64,000 bases of DNA. Origin: Guadua angustifolia. Lineage: Eukaryota > Streptophyta > Magnoliopsida > Poales > Poaceae. The stretch is from contig CM070517.1 of the NCBI GenBank assembly GCA_036346375.1, positions 16,841,651 to 16,905,650 of the forward strand. Reading direction: 5' to 3'. Below, piece by piece: positions 1 to 10,537 of this stretch; position 1 is the first letter of the stretch; the number at the start of each line of letters is the position of its first letter. The translations under genes and the position numbers were made by a program. The notes beneath the pieces were generated by a model that did not search any database, had not been told where the DNA came from, and saw only the letters and a list, made by a program, of their open reading frames with translations.

Positions 1-506
1 TCTTAAGTGTTTTGGCTCCAAACTTAGTCTAGTTAATGCTGTGCTAAGTGAACCAAGAGACGGGACTTATGGATAGTCTATTACTCTTGGATCTTTGTGG
101 TCCCAGACGGCTTGGAGGAAGTGTTGGTGCGACCTGCCCAAAGATGTTTGTAGAAGGTCACCATTGATTGTGAGGGGTTTGGGACTCACCTTATCGGAGT
201 GGTGAAAGAGTCACCCTAATAGAGACCAAAGCTACTGTGATTAGTTTTGGAGGAGCTATACTTCGAGAGAAGTGCTCTAATGTGGAGTAGGAGGTTGGCT
301 CTGAACCACGGGATAAATTTTTGTGTCTCTTGTGCAAGTTCTTGCTTTTGTGATTATTTCTTGCTGCTTTTAAGTTGTCTATGCTTAACTGTTAATCCTC
401 TTAATCTAGTAACTAATTTCTTACGTTAAGTCATTTGTTCTGTGAATTATTTGGAAATTTGGAAGAGTTACCTATTCACCCTCCTCTAGGCTAACTTGAT
501 CCTTCA
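1..506 (+). mobile_element. 3' part of a SIRE/Maximus-type copia LTR
   Basis: The stretch reads like the 3' half of a grass SIRE-lineage LTR. It has the typical G/T-rich segment, the phrase around 308-330 (cgggataaatttttgtgtc) and the terminal block ctattcaccctcctctaggc near 472-491, ending in ccttca at 501-506. Such LTRs begin TGAAAG and end CTTTCA, and the end here is close to that. No coding sequence of the element lies inside the window, so this is a truncated or edge-cut copy. The family call rests on recognised wording, not on alignment. Confidence 0.55.
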
Positions 507-559
507 AGGACTGGAGCCTTTCTGTTCTGCCACACGTCGTACGACTAACATAATGTCAA

Positions 560-975
560 ATGGTTCGTACCCAGTCTATCTATAGTTATGGATTTTGTAT
601 TTCCTTAGGTCTCATATTCTGTTTGTCAACACGTGCTAGCATGTCACAAATGATTACATTATGTTCCCCTACTATCCTTGCATCTATAAATCGTTTAGCT
701 TGTTTCTATATCAATACATACCCTCTATTGTATATAAATCCTTCTACTACAACGTAGATACTGCATATTTATTTATTTATTCTATTTATTCATCTTGTGC
801 TCTCTATCTTTTGCGTGATGTAGTTTACCGTATCGGTTCCTTTGTCTTTTCTTGTGTGTGTGTTTGGCTGTGTACACCCTAACTGTGTAGAGGCCGGGAC
901 TCTTCTTAGTATAATTGTATCACCTTGATATAATTTACTAAGATTAATAAAAGCTTCCTTTATTGAAAATCTTGA
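560..975 (+). mobile_element. 3' end of an L1-type LINE (truncated)
   Basis: The sequence has the usual end of a grass L1 LINE: a T-rich 3' untranslated region, the phrase gtgtgtttggctgtgtacac near 857-876, then tgtagaggccggg near 887-899 and a run of taataaaagcttcctttatt near 944-963. No reverse transcriptase is present, consistent with the 5' truncation common in LINE copies. No poly(A) tail or target duplication could be set with certainty, so the borders are approximate. Confidence 0.5.
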
Positions 976-1276
976 GGCATATCAACATATGATGTAATGC
1001 TTTCATATTGTTAAACACATCTTAGTCTCATGAGCATTCAAATATATCACAGTTAGTCCGGCATAGTGTACTATCCTACCTAGTAATATAAAAGACTCGG
1101 TGCCGGTGGTGTGTCCTCTCCTCTTTCGTGAGTGGACGACGCTAGGCGTGTGGACTGTGGACATGATCACATCGATGGAGGCACAACATGAGCAATGATG
1201 ATGGTCAACTGCCGTGGGTGCGCCGCATGCCGACTGCCGAGCAGCGTGCTGAGGCACGACAAGGACAAGGGGAGTA
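976..1276. other. intergenic stretch without recognised gene
   Basis: Mixed-composition sequence. A short open frame on the minus strand (1003-1257) has no recognisable domain and looks like chance. No RNA gene or clear transposon end is seen. Confidence 0.4.
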
Positions 1277-1466
1277 GGCCATGTTTAGGATATTTTTTGA
1301 TCGTGCAGGTTCTACATGTTTTAAAAATCAGGTAGATGATAATTTCTGATTGTGGGAGCTTTTTGGAGAATCTAAAATCTGGATTCTTGGAGAATTAGAA
1401 ACTGTCATCCACCTGATTCTTGAAGAATCCAGAATCTGTACAATCAGAAGTTATCCCAACAGGGCC
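1277..1466. mobile_element. short MITE with terminal inverted repeats
   Basis: The left end GGCCATGTTTAGGATA and the reverse complement of the right end, GGCCCTGTTGGGATAA, match over about 16 bases. The interior repeats variants of the phrase gaatccagaatct in both orientations, as foldback MITEs do. It has no coding capacity. TAG lies on both sides of the GGCC ends, but because GGCC is palindromic the exact target duplication is uncertain. Related wording recurs around 34862-34975. Confidence 0.5.
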
Positions 1467-2173
1467 TAGAGCTCATCTGAGGGTTGTGGTAAAAGCTAAA
1501 TGCACGGTGCAAACAAAGTAAGACAACAACACTTGATACATTAAGATAATATAATATCTTTTATCTATAGCAATGCAAGGGCATTTAGCTAGTATTTTAG
1601 AAAGAAAATAGTATAGTTTCTTACATTTTCTTTATCTCCTATGACATCCGTTCCAAGTAAGCCCAGGACCTGTCAATTAGCATGCAAATAAAGACAGCAT
1701 AATAAAGGCAATCTCAAGGTGCTAGTGCTAAGTCATTCTAAGATGCATAATTTGAAAACCTTGTGCGACCACATGAGGAGATCTTATGAAGTTTAATTGG
1801 TAATGCTCGGTTTGACGAGATAAACTGAGCGAAGCACACTGCCATCGGTGCCGGTCGTCAGCTTCGAGGAGACCTATATCACACCAGCTTTTCGGTAGAT
1901 GAGCTCGCAACCGTCCAGTTGCAACGAGCTGTCTCGGTAGAGTTGATTCGTTTCTCCAAGACTGTCAGACTTCGAAATAATATCGACATGTAAATTAGTT
2001 TTGAGCAGACGGTCTCTAGATTGGGTTCTTGGCTCTTTAATTTTGTCGAGCTGTTCATCAAGATTGAGCTCACAATTTGTAGCACTGCAGTCATCATGTT
2101 GTCAGCGGAAGGACCCGTGCGTGCTTTAACAGAGGAGACCCTCCTCAGCTTTTCCTATGGCGTTCAGACTTTA
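1467..2173. other. intergenic, no gene recognised
   Basis: There is no convincing coding sequence. A phrase near 1571-1594 (caatgcaagggcatttagctagt) resembles a worn Helitron 3' end (CTAG followed by T), but no matching 5' end was found. Open frames at 1728-1910 and 1879-2097 on the minus strand lack recognisable domains. Confidence 0.35.
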
Positions 2174-3706
2174 GAGCATCTCCAAGAGAAGCTTTAAATG
2201 AGTTGCTAATTGGAAATATAGGGCTTTAGTAGAGAAAAAGACCTCCAAGAGAAGTTGTATTTTGATAAAAATTAACCAATTTGTTTAGGACTCAGGAGCC
2301 CCGTCGCTATATTTGGCGACGCTCTGGCTGACCCTATCCTATTCGCGCGTCCCCGGAGAAGCGTCCGACTCCCTCGCTTCAACCATCTGCCCGCAGCCAT
2401 CTTCGCCTTGCTCGGTCCGCGCCACCTCCCTCGCGCACGCGACCCTCACGCTCGTGGATGGCGTCGAGGCCGCCTTCTCCCTCGCAGCCGGCCACTTCAC
2501 CGCGGCGAGTCTCCTTGGCGGCGGTGACCATGGCGGCGGCGGCGGAGATTCAGGGCGAGCACGGCTGCCGAGCCAGCCATGTTCAGCGGCGCTTCGACCT
2601 GCGGCTCACGCCCGACCTTGCCTCGTGCGCCTTCGCCGGCTCGGTGGCGGTCTCCGTGGACGTGGCGGCGCCCACGCAGTTCCTCGTGCTCAACGCGGCC
2701 GACCTCGATGTGTCCCCCGGGGCCATTCACTTCGCGCCCCAGGGCTCCGGCCAGGTACCTGCTTGCGTGTGTGCTCGGGAGCTTGCTCCCGTAGGTGGCT
2801 CGGTTTGATCTGTTCGTGTGAGGTCTGGGGATTTGGGCATATTTGAACTAACTCCTCAAAGATTGAGAATTCATATATGAGGGATCCCACAACATCAAAT
2901 CTCATCCAATGGTGCGCTTGTGAGTTTGTGTGACAGAATCTAGCTATATATATATTCCCCTTCTGGTTTTGTTGGTATGATTTCTCATCTTTTTTGTACT
3001 GGAGCATGACTGGTTCTGGTTCCTGCTGGGACTAAAACTCTGGTTCTTCTGTAATTCTCTTGCAGCAAGTCATCTTCATTTAAAGCCTTTCATTGGTATA
3101 TTTCACAAGAGCAAAATTGAGTTCATGCCATATGACTTTCTGTAATGCAGTTGCTCTCTCCCTTTCAAATTGGATGCAGTACAGTGTTGCCATGAACATG
3201 ATCCAGTTGGTAAGGTACCTGGATGCACTGCACTTTCTTTAAGTGCTTCATTAATTACCTTCCACTTTCTGTTTATTTTACCTGCTATTTTCTTGTGTTA
3301 ATCTGCAGTCAATTGGCGCCATAAACACTATAATTAGGAGACCAGATGACAAACTAGTGTCCTATCTTCTTCAGCATGTGTGCATTTGTTATACCTCATC
3401 GATAGATCCATCGTCGTGCCCAAATCAGCAAGAATACATAGATATTGATGCTTCCCATGGAACAGTCAGGTCAAATGCACTGCATAAGCATTGTATTCTA
3501 TTGCAAGAACAAATTGGGAACCGTGCGACTGTGGCGCCAAAACTTTCTGGCTGTGGCGCCGAGACTTTCCCACGAAAATGAAAAGTTAGTTGAGTTTAGG
3601 GTCTAATTGCTGGAGTCAATAGTTATCTTGGGCCCTAATTCTTTTTGTTTAGGCTCTATTTTCAGATATAGGACTCTATTTTAAAGCCTGATTGTTGGAG
3701 ATGCTC
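2174..3706 (+). mobile_element. PIF/Harbinger-like non-autonomous element carrying host gene fragments
   Basis: The ends are perfect 12-bp inverted repeats: GAGCATCTCCAA at 2174-2185 and its complement at 3695-3706. They are flanked by the direct 3-bp duplication TTA (2171-2173 and 3707-3709). TTA target duplications are characteristic of PIF/Harbinger elements. No transposase is encoded. The interior is not random: it carries a first exon from an M1-family aminopeptidase (2458-2754) and exon-like pieces bounded by AG...GT near 3179-3211 and from 3309, so the element behaves like a gene-capturing (Pack-type) transposon. Superfamily placement is inferred from the target duplication and end sequence. 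Confidence 0.7.
2458..2754 (+). pseudogene. captured first exon of a plant aminopeptidase M1 (puromycin-sensitive type)
   Basis: Translation from 2458 (or from the methionine at 2530) gives a segment with the words RRFDLRLTPDLASCAFAG and FLVLNAADLDV. This is the N-terminal beta-sheet region of plant M1 zinc aminopeptidases (APM1 class). The reading frame stops being coding exactly at a consensus donor, CAG|gtacct, after 2754, so it is a genuine exon 1 with its splice site. No HEXXH zinc site or downstream aminopeptidase exon follows before the transposon ends at 3706. It is therefore a fragment inside a transposon, not a working peptidase gene. The leader is very GC-rich compared with the surrounding AT-rich DNA, as expected of a grass gene 5' end. 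The exon-like pieces after 3170 could not be assigned to the same gene. Confidence 0.7.
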
Positions 3707-4149
3707 TTAGTCATTCATGTGCTACTGCAGTCATGTTGTTTGGTAAAAGCTTTATACTGCCCTTCAATGGCTATAGTAATTTGTAGTCCGTTGTTTGCAG
3801 GCTGCGGTGCACAAGTCCTTTCCGCTTAAAGATTTTATTTAACCAGCAGTGGTGACTGGCCCTGCGCTTAGCATAAGTGAGACAGAGGTGAAAAATGGAT
3901 CAGATACAGACAGTAAATAGTTGTCTCATAATTGTTTTCATATTTTTTTCCTCGAATGCGTATATAGATAGTTAGGATACAAATACAAATAATGTTGAAT
4001 ATGAATATAAAACAAATACGAATCGAATCAAATCGGATACGGTCACGGATATTTACTAGAATACGATAACCTCTTAGATCGTACATAAGAAATTAATAAA
4101 AACATAAAATTAGTTGATTTGATCAAAATAATATTAAAAATTAAACAAA

Positions 4150-4776
4150 TATAAGTATTTTAATTCACTCAGACAAGATATATATCCAGTCCTCCAAGGC
4201 ATCACCTTTCAAGAATCACAAGAACTCTTTTTTTTTTGCAACTGTTCTTAAGGACTCCATTTTGGGACACTAACACTAGTACCACCAAACATGCACTCAT
4301 TTTGTACGAGATGAGACCAGCCTATTTTAGTATGCAAAGCACATTCCACATTCTGCAGATCTGCACATTTCATATTCTGCAAAGCACATTTCACATTTTC
4401 ACCCTAATCTGATTTCACAGTACCACCACCGAACAAGAAAGATCTCTACTCGTCTAGCGACTAGGCAAGCAATCAAACCTACGAACATGAGCTAGTCCAC
4501 CACCACCGAGAGAGAAGGGTGGCACCGGTGAGTCGGTGGAGGGGGAGTTCGTTGAGAGACGCCGTGCCGGGGAGTTCGTCCAGAGGGGGGTAGTGCCGGG
4601 GAGGAGTAGAGAGGGGGCGGCACCAGGAGGGGTGGATCTGGATCGAGACTACAGAGTTTGTTCGTTCGGGAAAATCGGGCGGGGGTCTGGGAGTGCACTG
4701 GGCCGGGGGCTGGGGCCTGGGGTCCATCAACTTGTGGGCTAGATGGATATCTGAATTCCTTCTTCACCGGATAATC
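4150..4776. other. interior of the hAT-like element, with a GC-rich exon-like block
   Basis: The first half is AT-rich with repeated phrases of the type cacatttcacattctgc (about 4330-4400). From about 4480 to 4740 the GC content rises sharply and all frames stay open, in the manner of a grass 5' exon or leader. No protein family was recognised in any frame, so no function is given. It may be a captured gene 5' end. Confidence 0.3.
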
Positions 4777-4870
4777 TTTTTTTATTTAATATTTATTTTA
4801 AAACATATTTTCAGAACTAGTCGCCCGCGGGAAAAATTTTCAAAAATACCCGCCCGTCGCCCCCGCCAGG

Positions 4871-5109
4871 GGCGATCGCCCCCTGTACGGGCGACAGGCG
4901 GGCTGCCTAACGGCAAAACTCGCGAACCTAACGGCAAGTAAAAAATATAAAAATGTACCGTGCGCCTGGCAGGTGATCGATCTTTATATTTTTTTTTGAT
5001 TTTTTTGTAAATTGTTTGTACAATAATTGTTGTATTGAACCGGACGAATTAGAAAAAAACTTATTGTCATGTAATGAACCGGAAAAATTGTTTTACTTAG
5101 TTAGTGATC
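4871..5109. other. MULE subterminal region
   Basis: This is the continuation of the left end of the MULE. It holds two more copies of the phrase ctaacggcaa near 4907-4935 and a T-rich run near 4986-5008. No gene is seen. Confidence 0.4.
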
Positions 5110-5690
5110 GCATCTCACTTAGGTATTTCGTAGCCTCGAAGGGTCCGCGAATCGGCCGAAAAAATGGGGAAAAAGCAGGCGGGCTCATAGCGTGGGATAC
5201 CACTTCAGCGCGGGCGAGATGGCCGGACGTTGCCCCGGCATTTTGTTACCAAAATCGGAAAAGGCACTCGCGGCCACGAAACCACAGAAATCGTGGTCAC
5301 TTGGTTGTTTTCGTAGCCCCGCGGGACAGGCCGGACACGGTCAAAAAAATACGAAAAAAATCAAGGGCGGCCTACGCAACGCGAGCTACGACTTACGTAT
5401 AGGCGAGATGGCCGGACGTTGCCCCGGCATTTTGTTGCGAAAATCGGAAAAGGCACTTGCGACTCTGAAACCACGAAATCGTGGCCACTTAGGGTTTTCG
5501 TGAGCCCAGAGATAGGCGGACATGGTCAAAAAATACGGGAAAAATCAAGGCGGCCTGCGCAATGTGGGCTACCACTTACGTCTGGGCGAGATGGCGGACG
5601 TTGCCCGGCATTTTGTTGCAAAAATCGGAAAAAGGCACTTTCATGACCACGAAACCATGAAAACTTTTACGAGGTCAGAAAATTTTGAAA
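5110..5690 (+). repeat. about 186-bp tandem repeat, three imperfect copies
   Basis: The phrase gcgagatggccggacgttgc recurs at 5214 and 5403, and in a slightly shortened form at 5586, giving unit lengths of 189 and 183. Each unit also carries a ttttgttrc...aaaatcggaaaaggcac segment and a cacgaaacca segment. The open frames here come only from the repeat. It lies just inside the left end of the MULE. Confidence 0.85.
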
Positions 5691-5859
5691 CTTTTTATGG
5701 AGGTTCCTGATAAATCAGTGATATTACCATAAAATTTCAAATGATTTTAATATATGAGGAATTTTTTAAAATTCAAACAATACATATATAAGGGCACATA
5801 CACCGAAAGTTCAGATGATAAAATAAGCAATAGATTAGATTATATTATATTACATGGCA

Positions 5860-6310
5860 TTACAACAGTGACGAGGTTAATAAGGAAAGCACTGTTCGTC
5901 GTGGTGGAACAAATGATCGTTCTGTCTTGTGGGGCACGTCTGGCCGGCAGCGGGTGTCGGTCCACACAGGCGGCAGCGCCTCCAACTGCTCACGCCAATC
6001 GAGGGGGGCGTCATGCGGCACAACTGCAGGACCCGTGCAGGGGAGGCCGAGGAGGTACGACACGTCCTGCAGCGTGGGAGCCATCTCTCCGCACGGCAGG
6101 TGGAACGTGTGTGTCTCCGGTCTCCACCGGTCCACAAGAGCGGTCAGCAGGGACCGGTCGTACTAGAACCGTGTGACGTCACGGGCCCTCCACGATCGTC
6201 TGCTCCACCATCCGTGAAGCGAAGTAAGCCGGCAGCTCGTAACTTGCCGCGTGGTGTGTAGCGTCGTTAAAATTCCATTAGCGGTAAGTAAAGAGTGCGA
6301 AAACTTCGGC
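5860..6310 (-). pseudogene. plant mobile domain (PMD) protein of the MULE, decayed
   Basis: Read on the minus strand, this region gives the PMD signature: a segment resembling YELPAYFASRMVEQTIVEGP in broken frames around 6185-6245, then RWRPETHTFHLPCGEM and APTLQDVSYLLGLP at about 6037-6135. The plant mobile domain (aminotransferase-like, PF10536) occurs in plant MULEs and in the host MAIN/MAIL1 proteins. Here it lies downstream of the transposase on the same strand and within the same terminal repeats, so it is most simply the second gene of the element. Frame changes near 6150 and loss of the downstream half mark it as non-functional. Its biochemical role in transposons is not established. 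Confidence 0.65.
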
Positions 6311-6602
6311 GACTTCTTTGTGGAACCCGGTAGGTCGATCCGAAGAAACTCCTTCGGCACCGAGACCATGATGTCCCCGACCGCCGGCCCTCAACTGCGG
6401 ACAACCTAGACCGGTGGGTCAAGTCCACGTGCTGGTCTAGCAGCTCGGGAGTAGCGTCAGCAGCACGCCCAACTCTCGCCATCGTCGCCTGTACCTGCGT
6501 GGTTACAAAGCAAATTCATGGTTAGAAAGCAAATTCATGGTACACGTTGCAACTACAAAAAATTAAATGAAAAGTAATGCAATGTTCCATATTCAAATAT
6601 TA

Positions 6603-6910
6603 CATTAACGGGGATAACAAATAACTGGTACATACAATCAAAAATACATTGACGGGGATAACAAATAACTGGTACATAGAATCGAAAATACATTGACGGG
6701 GACAACAATTAACTGGTACATAGAATCGAACATACATTGACGGGGACAACAAATAACTGGTACATAGAATCGAAAATACATTGACGGGGACAACAATTAA
6801 CTGGTACATAGAATCGAAAATACATTGACGGAGACAACCATTAACTGGTACATAGAATCGAAAATACATTGACGGAGACAACAAATAACTGGTACATAGA
6901 ATTGCATTAT
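6603..6910 (+). repeat. 44-bp tandem repeat, seven copies
   Basis: Units begin at 6603, 6647, 6691, 6735, 6779, 6823 and 6867 with an exact 44-bp period. Each contains cattgacggggacaac and ctggtacatagaatcg with few substitutions. There is no spacer between units, so it is not a CRISPR-like array. It lies between the transposase and the PMD gene of the MULE, in a place where an intron or spacer would be expected. The minus-strand open frame across it is a product of the repeat. Confidence 0.9.
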
Positions 6911-6978
6911 CCACAATTACGACGCGCCTCAGACTCGTCCATATCGTTCCTAATACGCCGTGTCCTTCGACGCCCGAC

Positions 6979-9552
6979 CTATACCTTCAACATTCGGATG
7001 TCGGTACCCATCGATGCTGGAGAGAGCGCTGCGTGAACGATCCATCGACCCGTGCCGTACACCTCATTATGCCACGTGTTGAGAACACTTTGCTTGTAGT
7101 AGTAGTGGGAGATGTCACGGACAACATGATGGTGTGTCTCTCCTGCTGCGGCAATCACGTGCGAGCATGGCAAGTCAGCGAGTGTGGCTTCTGGCGAGAG
7201 CACTCGCGATCGGCGGCTCGGGTATGCACAGATGGGAAGTCCTCTCCGTGGGCACCTCTTGACCCGGTCACCGCGATGCACGTGGTACCTCCGTTCCACG
7301 CCACTCTCCGGTGTCAGCGATGTGTCTGTGCCTTCCGTGTCTTGTTTGCCATGTACGTAGAGACAACCGTCGAAATCTGACGGCGATTGTCGGACATACA
7401 TGCAGCGGAGGCCTTGTACCGCTCAGCGAAATATCTTTGGTGCCTAGTAACACACCTCAACAATGCCCACCAGCAGGAGGCATCTCGCGCTTTCATTACC
7501 CGGTTGTAAATCTCCGCCGGGTTGGTTGTCATTATTCCATAGCGGAACCGCCCTCGTCATCTTGAATGGACCATTTCTCCAATGGCTCGTGTCGTATCCA
7601 ATCCGTGAAACTCTTTATGCTTGCCCCGCCTCTCGCCGGATGTTTAAATCGTCGGTCGGGGCGCACACAAGGCTGTGGGGTCATCTCCTTGCTCGTGGTA
7701 CACCATAGGGTTCCTTGACGAGCTAGCGCCATCCCTTGGATTCAGTGATTGCTTCTTGGTTAGTTCATCCAACGTCCTCCACAGCGAGTCGAACTTCCTC
7801 CGCTGGTTCTGTTTGCCTGTACCGCTGAACATGTTCATAAGCTCCTTGTTCTGGCCCGCGGAAAAATTGGCACCCATGTGCCTCATGCACCACCGCTCTT
7901 GGTCAGCCACTTCTTTGCTCCCACGACGTCGGACCCTTGTTGCATATCCACGATCGCCCTCAGCAACCCTGCATGTCGGTCATGGATGACACATACATCG
8001 GGGCGGTCTTGCACAACTGCCATCTTGACTCTTTCAAGAAACCAGTACCAGCTCTCCGTGTTTTCCCCCTCCACGAAGGCCAATGCAACCGGTAGAACCT
8101 GGTTGTTGGCGTCCACCGTGATTGCAGTTAGAATCTGGCCCTTGTATTTCCCTGTGAGGAATGTGCCGTCCATGCAAATGACCGGCGGCAGTCTTGGAAG
8201 GCATTAATGCATCTTGAGGGCGAAGAAGGCCCGCTGCAAGACCCACTTACCCGCGCACGCACCATCCGCGGGAAACTCCGCAAGGTCAATGACCGTACCG
8301 GGATTCCTACTTGCTATTGCCCTGAGCAAGTGTGGAATATTCTCGTAAGAAGCCTCGTATGTTCCGAACCGTATTTGCAAAGCTGTTCTTTTCGCTCTCC
8401 ATACCTTTCCATAGCTAATCTTGTACTGAAACCTCTCCTCCACGGCTCTGATAATGGATCGAGGCTGCAGGTGCGGATTGTCCACGATCTGACCATAAAA
8501 CACATTTGCCACCCAAGTGGACGACAGATTGCGGTGTTCCTGCTCCGCTTCCTCCAGCTGGCAGTTATGCTCTGTCACTATGGAACATTTCCAGTAGTCC
8601 CTCCACTTCCCCTTGTATGCATGCACCCGCCATGGGCACGAATCAACTACGCACTTCACGTCGTAGTCTTTTTTATTGGACTTGACTACCCTGAATTGCC
8701 GCCGAAGAGACATTGACCAGTACTTCACCGCATCCATCACGCCCTCCTTGTCTTTATATATGGCCCCCTGCGCGACCTCGTTCTCATGATACTCCCATGC
8801 ATCTCTGTTCCCTTCATTCATTGTTAGGTCTTCGAAATTATAATTAGTCCACGCACCGGGGACAGGCACCTCAGGAGTATTGTCCTCCTCGTCCGAGCGT
8901 TCGCCATCAGGGACTTCCTCATCCGCACGGTCCTCCTCCTCCATTAACTCAACTATGTGCTCCACCTCCTCCCCCTCGTCGGCCACCCTCCGCGCCTCCA
9001 CGGCTGGCTCCTCGCCCCCCCCCCGATCCCGTCGGCACCGCCAACCTCGCCACCTTCATCATCGCATTGTTGCATATCTGTATTCCCCTCCTCCGTAATA
9101 TCTACCCCGACATCACGAACATCCGACACCGATGGAGGTACCTGGTACCAATCTACCAGCAACATGAGCGGCCAGGCCCGCTCTACGGCGTACCCAAGAT
9201 AGCTCCTCCATGACGATGTCGCGTTAATAGGAATCAACTCTCCATAAAAAAAGTCCTGCGCACGGCTTACTACTGCTCTAATCTACAGCCGAACACTCTG
9301 GCCATCCAGATTGAACATCCGAAACATCCACTCCAACAAACCCCTGTATGTCCTATCTCTCGGCCTAGATATGCCCCATATGACTGCTGAAAATGCCGAC
9401 AAATCGACTCCATTCGGCCCCTGTGCTATCTCCCCATCTCCATAGAATATTTGAAAATACAATTTCTCCGACATGCTGCCTACAACGTCGAACCAAAAAA
9501 CATCATTTCTCCATCTAACCGCTATATAAATGTCACAATATATTGTCGTCAA
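6979..9552 (-). pseudogene. MuDR-family transposase of the MULE, frameshifted
   Basis: The minus strand encodes, in order, an N-terminal segment (9552-9283, including GPNGVDLSAFSAVIW), an acidic linker, a DNA-binding segment (9001-8204, with CVVDSCPWRVHAYK and a CX4CX20HXH-like pattern), the catalytic core beginning MDGTFLTGKYKGQILTAI (8173) with VIHDRHAGLLRAI, then KSFTDWIRHEPLEKWS (7640s), TTNPAEIYNRVMKA (7530) and a SWIM zinc finger around LPCSHVIAAAG (about 7147-7180). This order is that of MULE transposases. The reading frame changes at least four times and a stop separates the DNA-binding part from the core near 8204, so the copy is inactive. Confidence 0.85.
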
Positions 9553-9670
9553 ATTTTACCCTACTGATTTGTAACGGTTGCCTACCATGTTTTTAAATAT
9601 ACTAATTTTTAACGTAACACGGTCATTGACTATAAATAAGTAATTCGATTACCTATATTACATACATAAA

Positions 9671-9769
9671 TACTAAATATTAAATCTCTAAAATATTAAA
9701 TACATAAATACTAAATATTAAATCTCTAAAATATTACATACCGCAAATACTAAATATTAAATCTCTAAA
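9671..9769 (+). repeat. 38-39-bp AT-rich tandem repeat within the MULE
   Basis: The phrase tactaaatattaaatctcta starts at 9671, 9709 and 9748. Looser variants continue to about 9960. It lies upstream of the transposase gene, between its start and the right terminal repeat. No coding content is seen. Confidence 0.75.
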
Positions 9770-10537
9770 CATTGCCTAATATTTGTACTATCCAATCCTA
9801 ACTACATTAAATTTCTAAATACTATATTAATTCTCAACATCTCAATCCTAATATTTCTAAATACTACATTAAATCTCTAAATACTACATTTCTACATTCC
9901 TAAATACTACATTTCTACATTTCAAAAATTACACAATACTAACATTTCAAAAAATATGAGTACAAAATATTCAAACTTACCTTCACAAAAATAGCGGATA
10001 TTTTTTCCTCTTTTTCTTCCCTCCTTTTTCCCTCCCTCTTTTTCCTCTCTTCCTCTCCTCTTTCTTTCTTCTGCGAAAGCGTCGTAAACAAATGAACACT
10101 TTTTGCTCACGGGGCATTTTAAATGACCTTGTCGCATACCTGCGAGGCGATCGCCCTTGCCGGCGACGACCGCCAGATGGCGACGCGTGTCCACTGCCGA
10201 CGCGACGCCGAACGACACTCGTGTTCGCCGTTAGCCGACCGTTAGTGGGACCACTTTGTCACCGTCTGAGGCGATCGCCTGGCGGCGACGAGCGGTATTT
10301 TGAAAATTTTTCCCGCGGGCGACTAGTTCTGAAAATATGTTTTAAAATAAATATTAAATAAAAAAATTCAATCTGGATCTGTATCCGACAAATAGTAAGT
10401 TATCGAATCCGTATCCGTATTCGATAAAAAATATCTGTATCCGATCCAAAAATATCTGACAAATAACCGATCCAACATAATCCGTATCCAAAATTTATCC
10501 GGATCGGTCGAAAACTATCCGATCCATTTTCACCTCT

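Larger units (their letters stand above)
4777..10366 (-). mobile_element. MULE (Mutator-like element) with long terminal inverted repeats
   Basis: The sequence from 4777 to about 4870 reappears inverted at about 10275-10366 with few differences: a T7 start, the block ttttaaaacatattttcaga, then the motif gtcgcccgcgggaaaa and a ggcgatcgcc palindrome. Long inverted repeats near 100 bp are typical of MULEs. The minus strand encodes a decayed MuDR-type transposase (6979-9552) followed by a plant mobile domain protein (5860-6310). Tandem repeats fill the 3' part. A 9-bp target duplication could not be matched. The element sits inside an older hAT-like element. Confidence 0.75.
3884..10537. mobile_element. 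hAT-like element interrupted by a MULE
   Basis: The outer ends are related inverted repeats: AGAGGTGAAAAATGGATCAG at the left and the complement of ...GATCCATTTTCACCTCT at the right. The subterminal regions (3895-4090 and 10371-10530) are full of variants of cggatac/gtatccg in opposite orientation, the style of grass hAT elements that start T/AGAGGTGAAAA. No clean 8-bp target duplication was found, so superfamily and exact borders are inferred. The interior holds a GC-rich exon-like block (4480-4740) and then the nested MULE at 4777-10366. Confidence 0.45.

Noticed and set aside
1571..1594. Helitron 3' end
   Set aside because: The CTAG|T and gcatttag words are suggestive, but the CGTTGCAACG hairpin is degraded and no 5' partner was found.
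2313..2846. A 177-residue plus-strand frame across the aminopeptidase exon
   Set aside because: It is an overlapping frame in GC-rich DNA; the frame from 2458 carries the recognisable aminopeptidase words and ends at a donor.
5016..5710. Several overlapping plus-strand frames of 60-130 residues
   Set aside because: They repeat the same words every 62 residues because of the 186-bp tandem repeat and match no protein family.
6603..6910. Repeat array that might suggest CRISPR
   Set aside because: The units are contiguous with no spacers, the context is a plant MULE, and no cas-like genes exist. It is a tandem repeat.
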